A stretch of 64,000 nt of DNA from Ottelia alismoides (GCA_037367405.1 JAZKJV010007242.1:434001-498000); one strand, 5' to 3'; positions 37,601 through 47,200 are shown, counted from the first letter of the stretch. Numbers and translations are program-made. The notes: a model not told the origin generated them from the sequence alone.

Positions 37601-38161
37601 AGACATGGAAAGAAATGATTATCAACAAAATCAATTTCTTTGATAAATCGATACAGTGAACTGTAAATAAAAAGCCAAGATCCACCAACAGGGAAAACGT
37701 TCTTGATTAAACAAAAAGAGAACAAGCACCCGTTTGTTTGCCCTGGGTAATTTAATATTCTCCAAATTATATGTTTATCTAATATTCGCATATTAAAACC
37801 CCTCAGTTAATAATCATTCCAAACTTACGGGATACCCTATTCGTTTTTGCTCTTGTAATTTCGATTTTTTAATGAAATGGCAGCTCAGACTACACATGAG
37901 TGACACTTAATAGTTTATTGTGAATAATAGTGCACCATTGTAGAATCCGGTGTGAGATTATCATCGCAGGGCTTCAGCCATTTCAGATCCGGGAGCTATT
38001 TGATTCGACTGGAACCCTAATCATGGGAGAAAAAGATAAGAGGAAGAGGATCACACCTTGGGGGTCTTCTCGGGGAGAAGGATTCCGGCGTTGGTCTTGG
38101 AAGGGGGCACAACCTTCTCCACGAGGATCCGGTTCAGCGATGGGATGAGCCGCTTCGCCAT
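28619..38161 (-). CDS. CPN10: Chaperonin 10 (GroES/HSP10-type), complete, three exons, 97 aa
   Basis: This is the co-chaperonin that caps Cpn60 and drives ATP-dependent folding, in the mitochondrial matrix for this short plant type without a cleaved presequence. Exon 1 is 38161-38057 (35 codons, MAKRLIPSLNRILV), exon 2 is 37590-37451 and exon 3 is 28667-28619 (TGA). All borders are GT/AG and the phases join to 294 bp. The mobile loop (KTNAGILLPEK, residues 22-32) carries the hydrophobic ILL contact for Cpn60. The core GKVVAVGPGAR and EGDVVLLPEYGG and the C-terminal RDDDILGTLLD follow. The length matches the roughly 98 aa family norm. Intron 2 is 8783 bp and contains a MITE, RTE LINE debris, a hAT MITE, a MULE-like element and another MITE; exon 3 is only 49 bp. 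A heat-shock element precedes the gene. The coding frame is intact, so the gene looks functional. Confidence 0.95.
29101..29318. mobile_element. Worn MITE with CGATAT repeats, copy 1 (chaperonin intron 2)
   Basis: It begins CATGGTTCAAGGTATCGTG and ends near TATATAATCCTTG. The body repeats GATATATCGG, CCGATATC and TGATATCG blocks. It is a diverged relative of the intact copy at 36647-36863; target duplications are lost. Confidence 0.5.
29372..29470. repeat. Ancient dispersed repeat, inverted relative of 9850-9970
   Basis: The core GGGTATGGTGCAACATG, a downstream GTACATAC and a GAGATGAAACAA block occur in the same order on the opposite strand at 9850-9970. No protein or terminal structure is visible in either copy. 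Confidence 0.5.
29480..30890. other. Intron sequence with a 26 bp tandem duplication
   Basis: At about 30207-30259 the unit CATAAATAGAGGATGACTCT is repeated twice in direct tandem. The rest of this part of chaperonin intron 2 has no recognised feature. Confidence 0.5.
30895..33560 (-). pseudogene. Rearranged RTE-clade LINE remnants in chaperonin intron 2
   Basis: On the minus strand these encode RTE reverse transcriptase and C-terminal pieces. About 32020-31700 carries a LLFADH-type catalytic box in which YADD has become FADH, then RYLGSILQHDGEID. Earlier RT and linker parts lie at 33540-32400. The 3' tail segment is present more than once: 30895-31200 overlaps in content with 31240-31660, and 31680-32010 with 32020-32330. 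This indicates either two 5'-truncated insertions side by side or an internal duplication. The (TTG)n-type 3' terminus is at 31201-31225. The frame is broken throughout. Confidence 0.8.
33845..34069. mobile_element. hAT-like MITE with GACCGAAAT repeats and perfect 8 bp target duplication
   Basis: GTCACAAC flanks it exactly (33837-33844 and 34070-34077). The ends CATGGCCTCAAATTTC and, on the other strand, AAGGCCTTAAATGTCGG form the inverted repeat. The 225 bp body is almost wholly GACCGAAAT, TTTCGGTCGAAAT and AATTCGG units on both strands. Confidence 0.85.
34189..35776. mobile_element. MULE-like element with C-rich cargo (Pack-MULE-like)
   Basis: Long terminal inverted repeats are visible. 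The left end runs GGATATTTACACCCATAACC and then ACCCCAAAAACCCTCTAC. The opposite-strand right end runs GGATATTACACCCATAACTA and then CCCCAGAAACCCTCTATA, both followed by AAACACGAAT. Between them, 34430-35570 is extremely C-rich on the plus strand and contains repeated CTGCAAGCTCGCCCC and CACCCTCTTCGACCC units. No transposase is seen and the target duplication is not clear. The right inner flank (CAGCCGTTAGATCG onward) recurs at 45670. It lies in chaperonin intron 2. Confidence 0.65.
35777..36638. other. Intron sequence without recognised feature
   Basis: AT-rich intron DNA. A loosely repeated AAGCAAGGAGGCAAAGC-type segment occurs near 36298 and 36354, but no coding or element structure is seen. 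Confidence 0.4.
36647..36863. mobile_element. hAT-like MITE with CGATATCG repeats, copy 2, with target duplication
   Basis: The flanking octamers AATGCTGC (36639-36646) and AATGCTAC (36864-36871) match at 7 of 8. The ends CATGGAAGG are exactly inverted. The 217 bp body is a succession of CGATAT, ATATCG and ATCGATATCGATA units. It lies in chaperonin intron 2, 588 bp from exon 2. Confidence 0.8.
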
Positions 38162-38247
38162 CTTTGCTCCTAACGACGATTCGCAGGAGAGTGAGCTCAG
38201 GGGGGGTTTATAAGGCGTGGACTAGGGTTTATGGTATGGGTTAGTTC

Positions 38248-38256
38248 GTATATACG
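38248..38256 (-). promoter_or_regulatory. Candidate TATA box of chaperonin 10
   Basis: The sequence read on the minus strand is CGTATATACG, about 90 bp upstream of the start codon and 20 bp below the heat-shock element. A second TATA-like TTATAAAC lies nearer the gene (about 38205-38212) and would leave almost no leader. A telo-box-like AAACCCTAG is on the minus strand at 38222-38230. Confidence 0.5.
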
Positions 38257-38270
38257 CGAGCTGCTTCCCA

Positions 38271-38296
38271 TTCTCCAGAACGTTCCGGGACGTTCC
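38271..38296 (-). promoter_or_regulatory. Heat-shock element upstream of chaperonin 10
   Basis: The plus strand reads AGAACGTTCCGGGACGTTCC (38277-38296). GAA, TTC, GGA and TTC start at 38278, 38283, 38288 and 38293, so four units alternate with an exact 5 bp step, and one of them is imperfect. This is the binding pattern of trimeric heat-shock factors. Its place just above the TATA box fits heat induction of an HSP10 gene. Confidence 0.8.
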
Positions 38297-38529
38297 GATT
38301 TTAAACACTCCAAACCCTTGGGATAATTACAAAAGAGGGCCCCAATTATCCTCAATTCTTGATTCACTTTGAAATGTAACAAAGAGACCTCCAACCTTAT
38401 TTTTCTCTCTTGTGCAGATTTTTTTAATGAGTAATCAGTATATTCCATGTAAAAGATCGTATACACAGAAGGCACTATCGGCCCCGGTTATAGTATAGCA
38501 AAATCTGTAGAAGTTTTCAGGACTGAATG

Positions 38530-40020
38530 AGTCTAAAGCTCGTGTATAAACAAAATCTCGAGCCCCGTAAATTTAATTCAAGAGATAACAAGTTTGAACA
38601 ACCGAGTCGATGATATTCTTCATCGTTCTCTGGAAGCCCGAGATCCATCGGTGGTTCCTCTCCACCCAGATGCAGTGAACCACAGAAGCGAGGACAACTC
38701 CAAACTGCTCCCGAACTTTTGAATCGGGGCTATCGTTAATCCTATCCAGGAGGCCTAGCACGGGTGCTATAGGAGGCAACGGGAGCCCAAAAAAACTGCA
38801 GGGAGCCTGACCACACTAAGCATGAGAAGTTGTAATCGAAGAATAAGTGTCCATGGGACTCCGGCTCCCGAAGACAAAGGTAGCAGAGCGTCAGGACACA
38901 TATTCTGAATTTGGCAAGTCTGTCAGTGGTGGGAAGGCGCTCCAGGCCCACCCTGTAAAAGAGTGAATGAGAGTTTTAGAGGGGTTCCTTTTGCCCATAC
39001 TCTGGGTGCCCAAGTAGGAGTAGCTGCTCTAGGCCGAAGGAGGTCTACTGCACTGGTAAACGAGAAATCCTTTAGTGGAATGCACCCATCTGAACGGTGG
39101 GGAGTCAGGTTGGATGGCTATGTGAATGGCATCTCTAACACCGAGGATAGCCTTCCAAGAGTGGTTATGGGAGGGGGATGTATCTCCCGGAGGAGCAATC
39201 GTGGATGTATTTCCGACGTGTGTAGATCGTCCAAATGGAATTATCAAAAGTGAGCAACCTCCAAGTCCATGAGGCAATCATAGCCTCTCTTAGAGTAACC
39301 AATGAGCATAGACCGAGGCCACCTTCTGCCTCTGGAAGGCAAATTGCGCACCAAGCAATGTCGTGTCTCTTTCTTCCCCACAAGAAATTAGCACAAAGCA
39401 TATCGATCTTTTGGGTCGAGCAAAGAGGGATAAGAGTGCCCACGACCCAGTAAAGCAGGACATCTGAAATCACATACCTGAGTAGTTCCGCGCATCCGAC
39501 CATGGTAAGGGTCGCTACCTTATAGTAGTCAAGCAAGACCCTTACTCGATCCTCCAGGACCCTGCTGATGGTTTTGCCACCATAGGATGAGGTCAAAGGG
39601 ATGCCCAAGTAAGTTGTCATGAGGCCTTGGCTAAATATGTCAATCCGGAGGGTAGTGCTGAAGTTGTCTATGAAGAATTTACGGCGAAAGAGCTTGTTCT
39701 TTCTAGCATTCATTTGGAGGCCCGAGATTGAATGGAAATCATTAAGTATTTATTTGATTGCCAACAGCGAGTGCGCAGTACCCTTGCAGAAGACGAGCAG
39801 GTCATCAGCATAGATAAGATGTGTGGGGGTGGTTGCCATCCCTTTCCCCATATGGGAGAAGCATCTCTCGGCCAGAGCCACCTCCATCAAGCAGCTGAGC
39901 GATTCCGGTCCAATGGTGAAGAGAAGAGGGCTCAAGGGGTCACCCAGCTTGCCTCAGGCCCCGTGCCCCCCGGAAGAGCCCAAATGAAGAGAGCCAATAA
40001 GGAGGATGAAAAATGAGGAA
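38530..40020 (-). pseudogene. 5'-truncated L1-type LINE fragment (reverse transcriptase and zf-RVT)
   Basis: Minus-strand reading gives, in order, a GLRQ-G and LSPLLF segment (about 39985-39900), the catalytic YADD within HLIYADDLLVFCK (near 39800), the thumb region ending in FLWGRKRHDIAW (39713-39165), and a zf-RVT-like end (DRLAKFRICVLTLCYLC, then ESHGHLFFD, 38951-38740). It closes with an IWVERNHRW segment (38680-38620). Frames shift several times and the 5' endonuclease is absent. The element ends about 370 bp upstream of the chaperonin 10 start, in the same orientation. Confidence 0.85.
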
Positions 40021-40249
40021 GTTGCAATTTAAAATGGACTAAGCATGGTTTCATGTAAAAGTGGTGTGGAACCCATACACATGTGAATAATGAACAACTT
40101 AAACTCCCTATTTTGGGGCGATTTTGGTATACTCTTAAGTCTACCTCTCTAGCAGGTAACTTGGAAATTCCATGCCTAAATTATACCAGTACGGGAGCAT
40201 TGTACCGATATAAGGCTCATCTTTCCCTACAAGTATACCAATGTAAGTT

Positions 40250-40266
40250 ATATATATATATATATA
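40250..40266. repeat. TA microsatellite
   Basis: A short (TA)n run. The foldback element at 40276 begins just after it, and similar TATATACATA sequence lies on its other side, as if the element inserted in the repeat. Confidence 0.7.
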
Positions 40267-40275
40267 TGAAAAAAA

Positions 40276-40600
40276 TGGGGTTGATCTCACCTCATTTTCT
40301 GTAAAAATTTTATTTTTTAAAAAATATCACCATATATATTCATCTATATATTCCTCCTATATGTCACTCGAATTTCATCAGAAACAGAGACTCATATACT
40401 GTCCATCTAGAACAGGTAATCTTAATGGTCTTAAAGTTGTTGTAATCATACATGTTCTAGATGGAAGGCATATGAGTCTCTGTTTCTGACAAAATTTGAA
40501 TAACATATAGGATGGATATATAGATAAATATACATGGTGATATTTTTGAAAAAAAAATAAAAAATGTCGTAAAATGGGGGGGAGGCAGCCCCATATATAC
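40276..40600. mobile_element. Foldback (long-hairpin) MITE 1
   Basis: The left arm (about 40318-40412) and right arm (about 40451-40547) are inverted copies over roughly 95 nt. Each contains AACAGAGACTCATAT or its complement, and a loop of about 38 nt separates them. The outer ends GGGGTTGATCTCACC and, on the other strand, GGGGCTGCCTCC also pair. Confidence 0.7.
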
Positions 40601-40644
40601 ATATACACGCATATGAAGAAAGGGAGGCTGCTACATGGAGCAGC

Positions 40645-40925
40645 CAACATGGGTGCTGCATGTAGTGTTTTCTCCATTTTTTAAAAAAAAATATCCAGCA
40701 TGTATATTCATCTATATATCATTCATATATGTCATTCGAATTTACCAGAAACAGAGACTCATATGCCCTACATTCACAGCATGTATTTTTAACGGTCTTA
40801 GATTTGATGTAATTTGTTTCTGAAGAAATTCGAAGGACATATAGGAGGGATATATAGATGGATATACATGGTGGAATTTTCAAAAAAAAAAGAGAAACGC
40901 TACATGCAACAACCTCCCCCCCCCT
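40645..40925. mobile_element. Foldback (long-hairpin) MITE 2, same family
   Basis: The ends GGGTGCTGCATGTAGTGTTTTCTCC (shortened here to its core TGCATGTAG) and its inverted copy CTACATGCAACAACC lie at about 40650-40672 and 40899-40920. The arms 40681-40790 and 40805-40880 repeat the CAGAGACTCATATG and GGAGGGATATATAGATGG blocks of the preceding element. Confidence 0.65.
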
Positions 40926-40947
40926 CTATATATACACACATAGAGTG

Positions 40948-40970
40948 AGACACACACACACACACATATA
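40948..40970. repeat. CA microsatellite
   Basis: A short run of CACACA units following the second foldback element. Confidence 0.7.
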
Positions 40971-41120
40971 GGTAGGGATTAGCACTTAATGGGTCTTTCG
41001 GTTATCATGCTCTTCTCGTGCAATGAATCTATGCTTGTGTGTTGTGCGCTTTTGCTAGTTTGCTTTATCGAGTGAAATAAATACGAGAATAAAAACCGCA
41101 CTAAAAAAGAAATTTCCTTA

Positions 41121-41507
41121 TGTAGCGTTTGGCTATCGGGTTACCCTCCTCTTCGGGGAGTTTACCCCCCTTAACCCACATCCCCCTCTCTCCATGGGCC
41201 CCACTTTATTCCCTTTTTAAAAAATTAAATAAATCAATTTTACATCATCAATCTTATCAAAAAATAATATATTATACCATCATATCATATAAAAATTATA
41301 AACTACTTCACTTCTAATCACTTTTCCAAACTTCAATACAATCACATCACAATAACTACTCACTTTTTCAAACTTCAATACAATCTTATCACCCTAAACC
41401 TACTTCTAACCCACCCCCAGTTTAACCCTCTATCCAAACACCAAAACCCAAAAATGAGTTACCTGCAACCAGTTTAATCCACCTAAACACACTACCCAAA
41501 CACACCC
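41121..41507. mobile_element. Tourist-like MITE, 387 bp
   Basis: TTA is duplicated at 41118-41120 and 41508-41510. It ends in TAGCGTTTGG on the left and, on the opposite strand, GGGTGTGTTTGG on the right. The interior shares the ACTTCAATACAATC and GGGTTACC blocks of the copies at 43937, 46556 and 53407. Confidence 0.85.
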
Positions 41508-41954
41508 TTAGATTGTGCACCTTGAGTTTGACCTAGGTAGACTTGCTCCGTAAATTAAAGTGTAAAATCCTATTCGTTTGATTGGCATATTTCTCAAGTG
41601 CTACAACATACCCTCTTTAGAATCACAAACATGGGTGCATCAGATGTCATTACACTTTTCGTAGTGGTTGATGACATTTATTGGGGAAACCTCTAGCTAC
41701 CAGTTAGCTAATTTTCCCGTTGAACGATGACTCTATCTCAAACACAGAAGAGTGAAGTACGAGGATCCAACTTGAGGCTTAACCAACACGAACTAATAAT
41801 ATCTTAGCAAGTTCCCTTCACTTTAGGCGCATTACACACATAACCATATATTGCAAATATCAAATTCACGTGATTATAAGAAGACCAACACATTTGTCTT
41901 CCAATGAGAGTAATTAATGATGTTGAAGGATTTCCTCCATTCCCCGATCTCTTA

Positions 41955-42076
41955 GGCTTCGTTTGGTTGCAGGGTTGAGTTGGGGTATACTGGTGTACCC
42001 TTCCTTCCAACCCTCCCAACCCTCCTCACAGTTTTTTATTCACCGGAGTACCCCAACTCAGCAACCAAACATACCC
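41955..42076. mobile_element. Short Tourist-like MITE, 122 bp
   Basis: TTA is duplicated (41952-41954, 42077-42079). The ends GGCTTCGTTTGGTTGC and GGGTATGTTTGGTTGC (other strand) form the inverted repeat. The interior is reduced to GGGGTA and TACCCC blocks. Confidence 0.85.
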
Positions 42077-42079
42077 TTA

Positions 42080-42600
42080 TTGTATGCCATAGCACTTAAG
42101 TCTATGGAATGTCAATATTGCCCATCCTTTGATACCAATGGTACTTGCGAAAGCGTATTGTGAATAAACAAGACCAATTGGCTAATTCCTCTTTAGCATG
42201 TAAAGCAACATAAATAAAAACTAATATCAAACTCCTCTTCCATTAATAAGCCACTTTAGTCGAGGAAAACACATCCTCAATTATACAATGTTAGAAAACA
42301 CTAATATCAAACTCCTCTTCCAAACTGAAGAGTGGCACTTACAACCTAAGCTCTCCATACAGTTATACAAGAAATAAAAACTTCACAAACGTCAAAAGAT
42401 ATGCAATAGAATATGCGGTAAAGTAGAAACGGTCTTACAAATCTTAGGTGTGCCATAAATTGTTAGTATTGTGCTTCTCCGTAATTTTAACACATGATTG
42501 TATCGTAGTCTCTCATCAGCTCAACATAACTACGAAGAGTCGTCAGTCTAAAGTGAAGCAGAAGCTTAGCCTTATCATTTGCTCTTGTTCAAAAGTATTG
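42080..42600. other. Unannotated intergenic DNA
   Basis: No coding region is seen. The phrase CTAATATCAAACTCCTCTTCC occurs twice (about 42220 and 42299; cited in part as TATCAAACTCCTCTTCC), a local direct duplication. Confidence 0.45.
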
Positions 42601-42689
42601 TAATTGTCTATTTGTATTTGTTTTGCAAAAGTTGCAACCTTAGCAAGTTTCAACCAAAAGTTTCCTTTTTACAAGATTAAGAAATCATG

Positions 42690-43760
42690 AACTTATTGAT
42701 CATATCTCGACACCGATCGATAATAACTTGTCAATCACGTGTACTTCATTGATCGATCATATTTTATCGATCATATTTTGAATTCCATCCAAATGGTGAT
42801 CAATTGATCGATCATTAACAGTTGATCGATCGCATTGGTTAACATGATCGATCATATGTGGAGATCATCCTTGATTTCATATTTATTTTGTCTCCAACAA
42901 TCAATTTTCTTGAGCCCTTATATAAGGGATCTTATACCCGTTGTTGTAATACACACCATTCGAGCAATCACTCTTGTTTTTTTTAGAAAAGAAAGTAGCT
43001 CTCTTTAAGTGATTTCCACAATATTCTCTGTCTTGTTTTATTGATTCCTTTAATCTTTTGATGAGAATATTCTTTGGTTAAAAAGTTGTGAAGCAAGTTA
43101 TTTACTGCCACAAAGTTCGATCGCTAGTCGTTCTTTAAGTTCTTTTGATAGCAGTCAGAATTCTTTCGGCAATCTCTTCTCAGCGTAATGATATTTTTAT
43201 TAATTGTTTGATATTGATTATATGCTTGTGATATTTGTGATATAATTGTTGTGCTATTAGTGTGAACTTCATAGTGCAATTACTACTGATTTATCTCAAA
43301 ATAACATCTTCTATTTATTGAAGAATTACTTTCTTCATATCTATGAAGATATCACTATATGAAATCTATTACTGTTATATCTCTTGCTCTAGTTAATATC
43401 TCTTTGCAATACTTTAGGTATCTGATACTAAGTGTACAAAGAACTTTTGTATGTGAGACCTCCAAGGAAACACGAAGAAAAGTGAAAACTCACATATTCT
43501 TCTTCCTGTGCTACGGTGTTTGATATGTAGCGTTGGTATTGGCATTTGATCCAAATTTGTGAAGTGCAGGCTTTGTAAATGGTTGAGATATCAATGTAAA
43601 TATCTCATGCTTTAGTGAAGTAGTAGATTAGCTTGGCTAATCGAAAAATCCCGATTCAGGAAGACTCGGGTCGTGGTTTTTACTCAAGTATATTTTCAAG
43701 CAAAAATACCGTGCAAGTGTGCTGATTGGCTTGCTTGGTCTATTTTTTTTTCACGCTGAC
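42690..43760 (+). repeat. Possible degraded copia LTR with TGATCGATCA motif cluster
   Basis: Five or more TGATCGATCA or TATCGATCA units lie in 42715-42862. They are followed by a TATA-like CTTATATAAGG (42918-42928) and a long AT-rich tract. A TTTTTACTCAAG...AAAAATACCGTGC block near 43675-43710 resembles the end of Tork-type copia LTRs. There is no partner LTR, primer site or clear borders, so it may be a solo LTR. Confidence 0.35.
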
Positions 43761-43936
43761 TAATTATTCCACGAAGATTTTTAAAACTTTATCGAATCAC
43801 TATTCATGCCATCCACTCTAGTATTGTTGCGATCTCGTATCTCATAATAACTTTTTAAGAGAAATTGCATCGAGCATATTTTATTCCTCTTTTCTTACGA
43901 GAAACGGAGTTAAGCACAATGAGAGACTGTCTCTAA

Positions 43937-44325
43937 GGGGGTGTTTGGATAGTGGGTTTAGGTGGGTTAAACTGGTTGCAGGTAACCCATTTTTGGGTTT
44001 TGGTGTTTGGATAGAGAGTTAAACTGGGGGTGGGTTAGAAGTGGGTTTATTATGATATGATTGTATTGGAGTTTGAAAGAGTGAATAGTTATTGTGATGT
44101 GATTGTATTGAAGTTTGAAAAAGTGAGTAGAAGTGGAGTAGTTTATATTTTTTATATGAGATGATGGTATAATATATTATTTTTTGATAGGATTGATGAT
44201 GTAAATTTTATTTATTTAATTTTTTAAAAAAGGAATAAAGTGGGGCCCACGTGGAGGGAGAAAATATGGGTTTGGAGAGTTAACCCACCCCGGGGGTGGG
44301 TTAACCTTGTTGCCGAACGGGGCCT
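43937..44325. mobile_element. Tourist-like MITE, 389 bp, inverted relative of 41121
   Basis: TAA is duplicated (43934-43936, 44326-44328). It begins GGGGGTGTTTGGATAGTGGG and is nearly the reverse complement of 41121-41507 along its length, including TGATTGTATTGAAG and GTGGGGCCCA. Confidence 0.88.
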
Positions 44326-45149
44326 AACACTTTGAAAGAATGTATATACTCTAGATTATGAGGGCGGTGTGTTGGAAGAGTGTTTGGAAATGACTGCATT
44401 GTTTTCCTTTTACGAGGCTTTCATATAGTCATTTTTGTAAGTCGCAAATGTTAATGATTGAAGGATGCATTAGTTGGCTTTAGTAAAGGTTGTCGTTCCA
44501 ATTGAATGCCCTTGAAAAAATACGTGGACTCAAGGCTGATCAGCTGCTAGGTTGCTAAGGGATGCTAATGATCGAGTGACCATTCATTTGATTGTTCAAT
44601 GAGATTAGTAGATTGATAAAAAAAACCAATAGTCAGTTGGACATATATTGGTCAATTGGAAATCCAACTAGTTGGTTGATTGGTTACGAGAATTGACATG
44701 AGCTTGAGCATGCACATGCATGAGATTTAGAATGCAATTCTCTTTTAAAATACAAAACAATTAGAATTCTTTAGTCTTCAACACATATTTTATCTTGTTG
44801 AAGCAGCTCCTTATTGTCCTTCATCATGATCTTTATAGCTCAAGCTTATAGTTGACATGCTTAATGAACATGTCTAAAAATGTTGCATCCTTTTGCCTAT
44901 CATCATTCAACTCCTCAGCTTGCTTCGTATCTAACATACAAGATAGTATAATAAAGCTCGTGTTATCATTAAAACTATGTATCTATACATGTAGTCACTA
45001 ACGATATATACCCCATCCATTTGCCCTTTATAATTTTAAGAAATAAGTATAGGTCGTGGGATCTAATGAAACCATTATCATATATATTACATATCATCTT
45101 CATCTATTATATACATCAAGATGCATTCTAAATCTCTAAATATAAATTT
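44326..45149. other. Unannotated intergenic DNA
   Basis: No ORF, repeat pair or element border is recognised. 44570-44700 contains loosely repeated TTGATTG and CAATTGG motifs that could be worn LTR sequence. Confidence 0.35.
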
Positions 45150-45855
45150 TAATAAGGGAAAATAATAAAAAAATATAAATTGTAAAAGACAAAACTACCC
45201 TGATGTTCATTCTTATTTGTAAGGCATGCCATCGTTCCCCTTCCCCCTGTCGAGCACGATCTCCTCCTCCTTTGCAGGCCATGCGTCGACGCCTCCTCCG
45301 AACCCCCTCCCCTCGAGCTTTGAGGTCGCCACCCACCAGAGGTTGTCCTTGACTGTGACCACCTCTGCAGCCCCCTCGCCTCTTGCTCGAAGCCCCCCCT
45401 CCCCCAACGTCGATCCCTCCCTGCTTGAAGCTCCCGCAAGCTTCCTCTCTCTCGAAGGCTGCCGAGCCGGAAGACCCCCCGGAGGCAAAGGAGCATCCCC
45501 TTCTCCTCGAAGCCCCCCTCTCCCCGCACATCTGCACCAACAATCTCTGACGAAGCCCCATAGCCCACACACCCCGGTCCCCATGTTCCCCCTGCGCCCC
45601 TGCCCGCCGCCTGCACCCCTCCCTGCAAGCTTGTCTTTTATTTTTTCTCCTTTCATTTTTTATTTTGGTTAATTCTAGCCGTTGGATCATAGACTGATTA
45701 GATTAACTCACTCATATAGTTGAGTTAACATATTAAACTAACATAGGGTTACGAGTGTGAGACGGAGTAGCTATCAAGGGTTTCTCATGTAATTCATGAT
45801 TACACAGGGTTATAATTGTAATTGTGGAATTACTCGGGGTTATGGGTGTAAAAAC
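45150..45855. mobile_element. Second MULE-like element with C-rich cargo
   Basis: The right third (about 45665-45855) matches the right third of the 34189-35776 element: CTAGCCGTTGGATC, GATTAACTCACTCATATAG and GGGGTTATGGGTGTAA follow in the same order. Inside is another C-rich stretch (45225-45650) with different sequence. The left inverted repeat is not recognisable, so the element is truncated or rearranged. 45856-46320 has nothing I can name. Confidence 0.5.
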
Positions 45856-46324
45856 TCCAAGAGAAAAAGCATACTATAGACTCTAGAGAGAGAAGCATTT
45901 ATCAAAAGAGAAAAAACATGGATTCTTTATTATCAATTATGCCCTTCTTTTTTTTACAATATCACTTTTGCTCATACTTTCTTGGAACGATTAATAGGGG
46001 TACCCTTCGAATTAGTTTTATCATTGGTTCGATTTATACGAACCAAAACTTGATTTAGTAAAGTTTTCTTATAGTTGTGACCCTACAACTTAAAAAATCA
46101 CCTGTACCCCATCTTTTTTTCCAACTACACTTGTACCCTTGAAACAACGTTCGTTTGAGAAGAGAATGGATGCAAACTAGTCTAATGGGTACAACTATTA
46201 ATTACACAAGAAGGCATGGACATAAATGATATAGAAAAAGAGAGAGGAACACATTGCAAAATCTAAAAGGAGTAAAATGGTAAAAAAAACTCAAAAACAT
46301 AAGCCGCAACCTCCTACGAAGGAG

Positions 46325-46552
46325 GCGTTCAATTCGGGAATAAGCAGGTATAAGGACGGAGAATAAGTTCTATTCGTGATTTGACTCGATGAAATGAATA
46401 ACGAAAAAAAGATGAAATAAGACATATAAGGTAGGATAAAGATAGGAATCAAGATGAAATAAGATGGAATAATAAAGAATAATCATACCGCTGAAAAATT
46501 GTGTCGGAATTCACCCGTTATTCCAACGCTCATTCTCCAACCCAACACACCC
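46325..46552. mobile_element. Possible Tourist-like MITE abutting the next one
   Basis: The right end, read on the opposite strand, is GGGTGTGTTGGGTTGGAGAA and directly precedes a shared TAA. A weak inverted match (GGAGGCGTTCAATTCGGGAA) lies at the left. The interior repeats ATGAAATAAGA units. Confidence 0.4.
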
Positions 46553-46555
46553 TAA

Positions 46556-46908
46556 GGGCCCGTTCGGATTGGGGGTTACCCCCCATTTTGGGTGGATAAC
46601 CCCCCAAAACCCTAATTTTTAACCCACTAGTGGGGCCCACTCACTTCCCATCAAAAAATTATATAAATCATAAAATACTCAACTTATACTCACTTTTCCG
46701 AACTTCAATACAATCACATCACAACAACCACCCACTTTTTCAAATTTCAATATAATCATATCATAATAACTATCAATTTTTTCAAATTCCTATACAATCA
46801 CATCACACAAATCCTCCCAACCCTTAACCCACCAACCAAACACATTAAAATAAAAATGAGTTATCCACCCCCAGATAACCCCCGGAAAACCCACTGACCA
46901 AACGCACT
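46556..46908. mobile_element. Tourist-like MITE, about 353 bp
   Basis: It starts GGGCCCGTTCGGATTGGGGG after TAA and ends GACCAAACGCACT (other strand AGTGCGTTTGGTC). The interior keeps the ACTTCAATACAATCACATCA block of the family. The right-hand target copy is not clear. Confidence 0.75.
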
Positions 46909-47182
46909 CAAAAAACTGAATCTAGAAGACTAGATCCTCATTTCCAAGAAGGAAAAGGAAAAAGACAATAATATCCAAATGTAATAACAATAACTCCCAA
47001 ACATTGAGACGATCCAACTTAGCGGTGGTGGGACCCGCAACCGCCTTCCCCAAGTTCGTGGTTCCCGAGTCCCGCACAAATGACACACTCCCGCTTCTTC
47101 AAACAAACCAAGCACTCATTCCCCTCTCCCCTTCCCCTCTCAAAACCCTTCCATTTCCACACACACACACAGCTCCATTCCT

Positions 47183-47191
47183 AAACCCTAC
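47183..47191 (+). promoter_or_regulatory. Telo-box-like motif in the leader of the SNF2 gene
   Basis: AAACCCTAC lies 10 bases before the start codon, after a CT- and CA-rich leader. Telo-boxes are frequent near starts of plant housekeeping genes; its activity here is inferred. Confidence 0.4.
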
Positions 47192-47200
47192 TCGGCAGCA

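Noticed and set aside
45136..45690. 184-codon minus-strand open frame and overlapping frames
   Set aside because: These follow from the C-rich composition of the second MULE-like cargo; three frames are open at once and none shows a domain.
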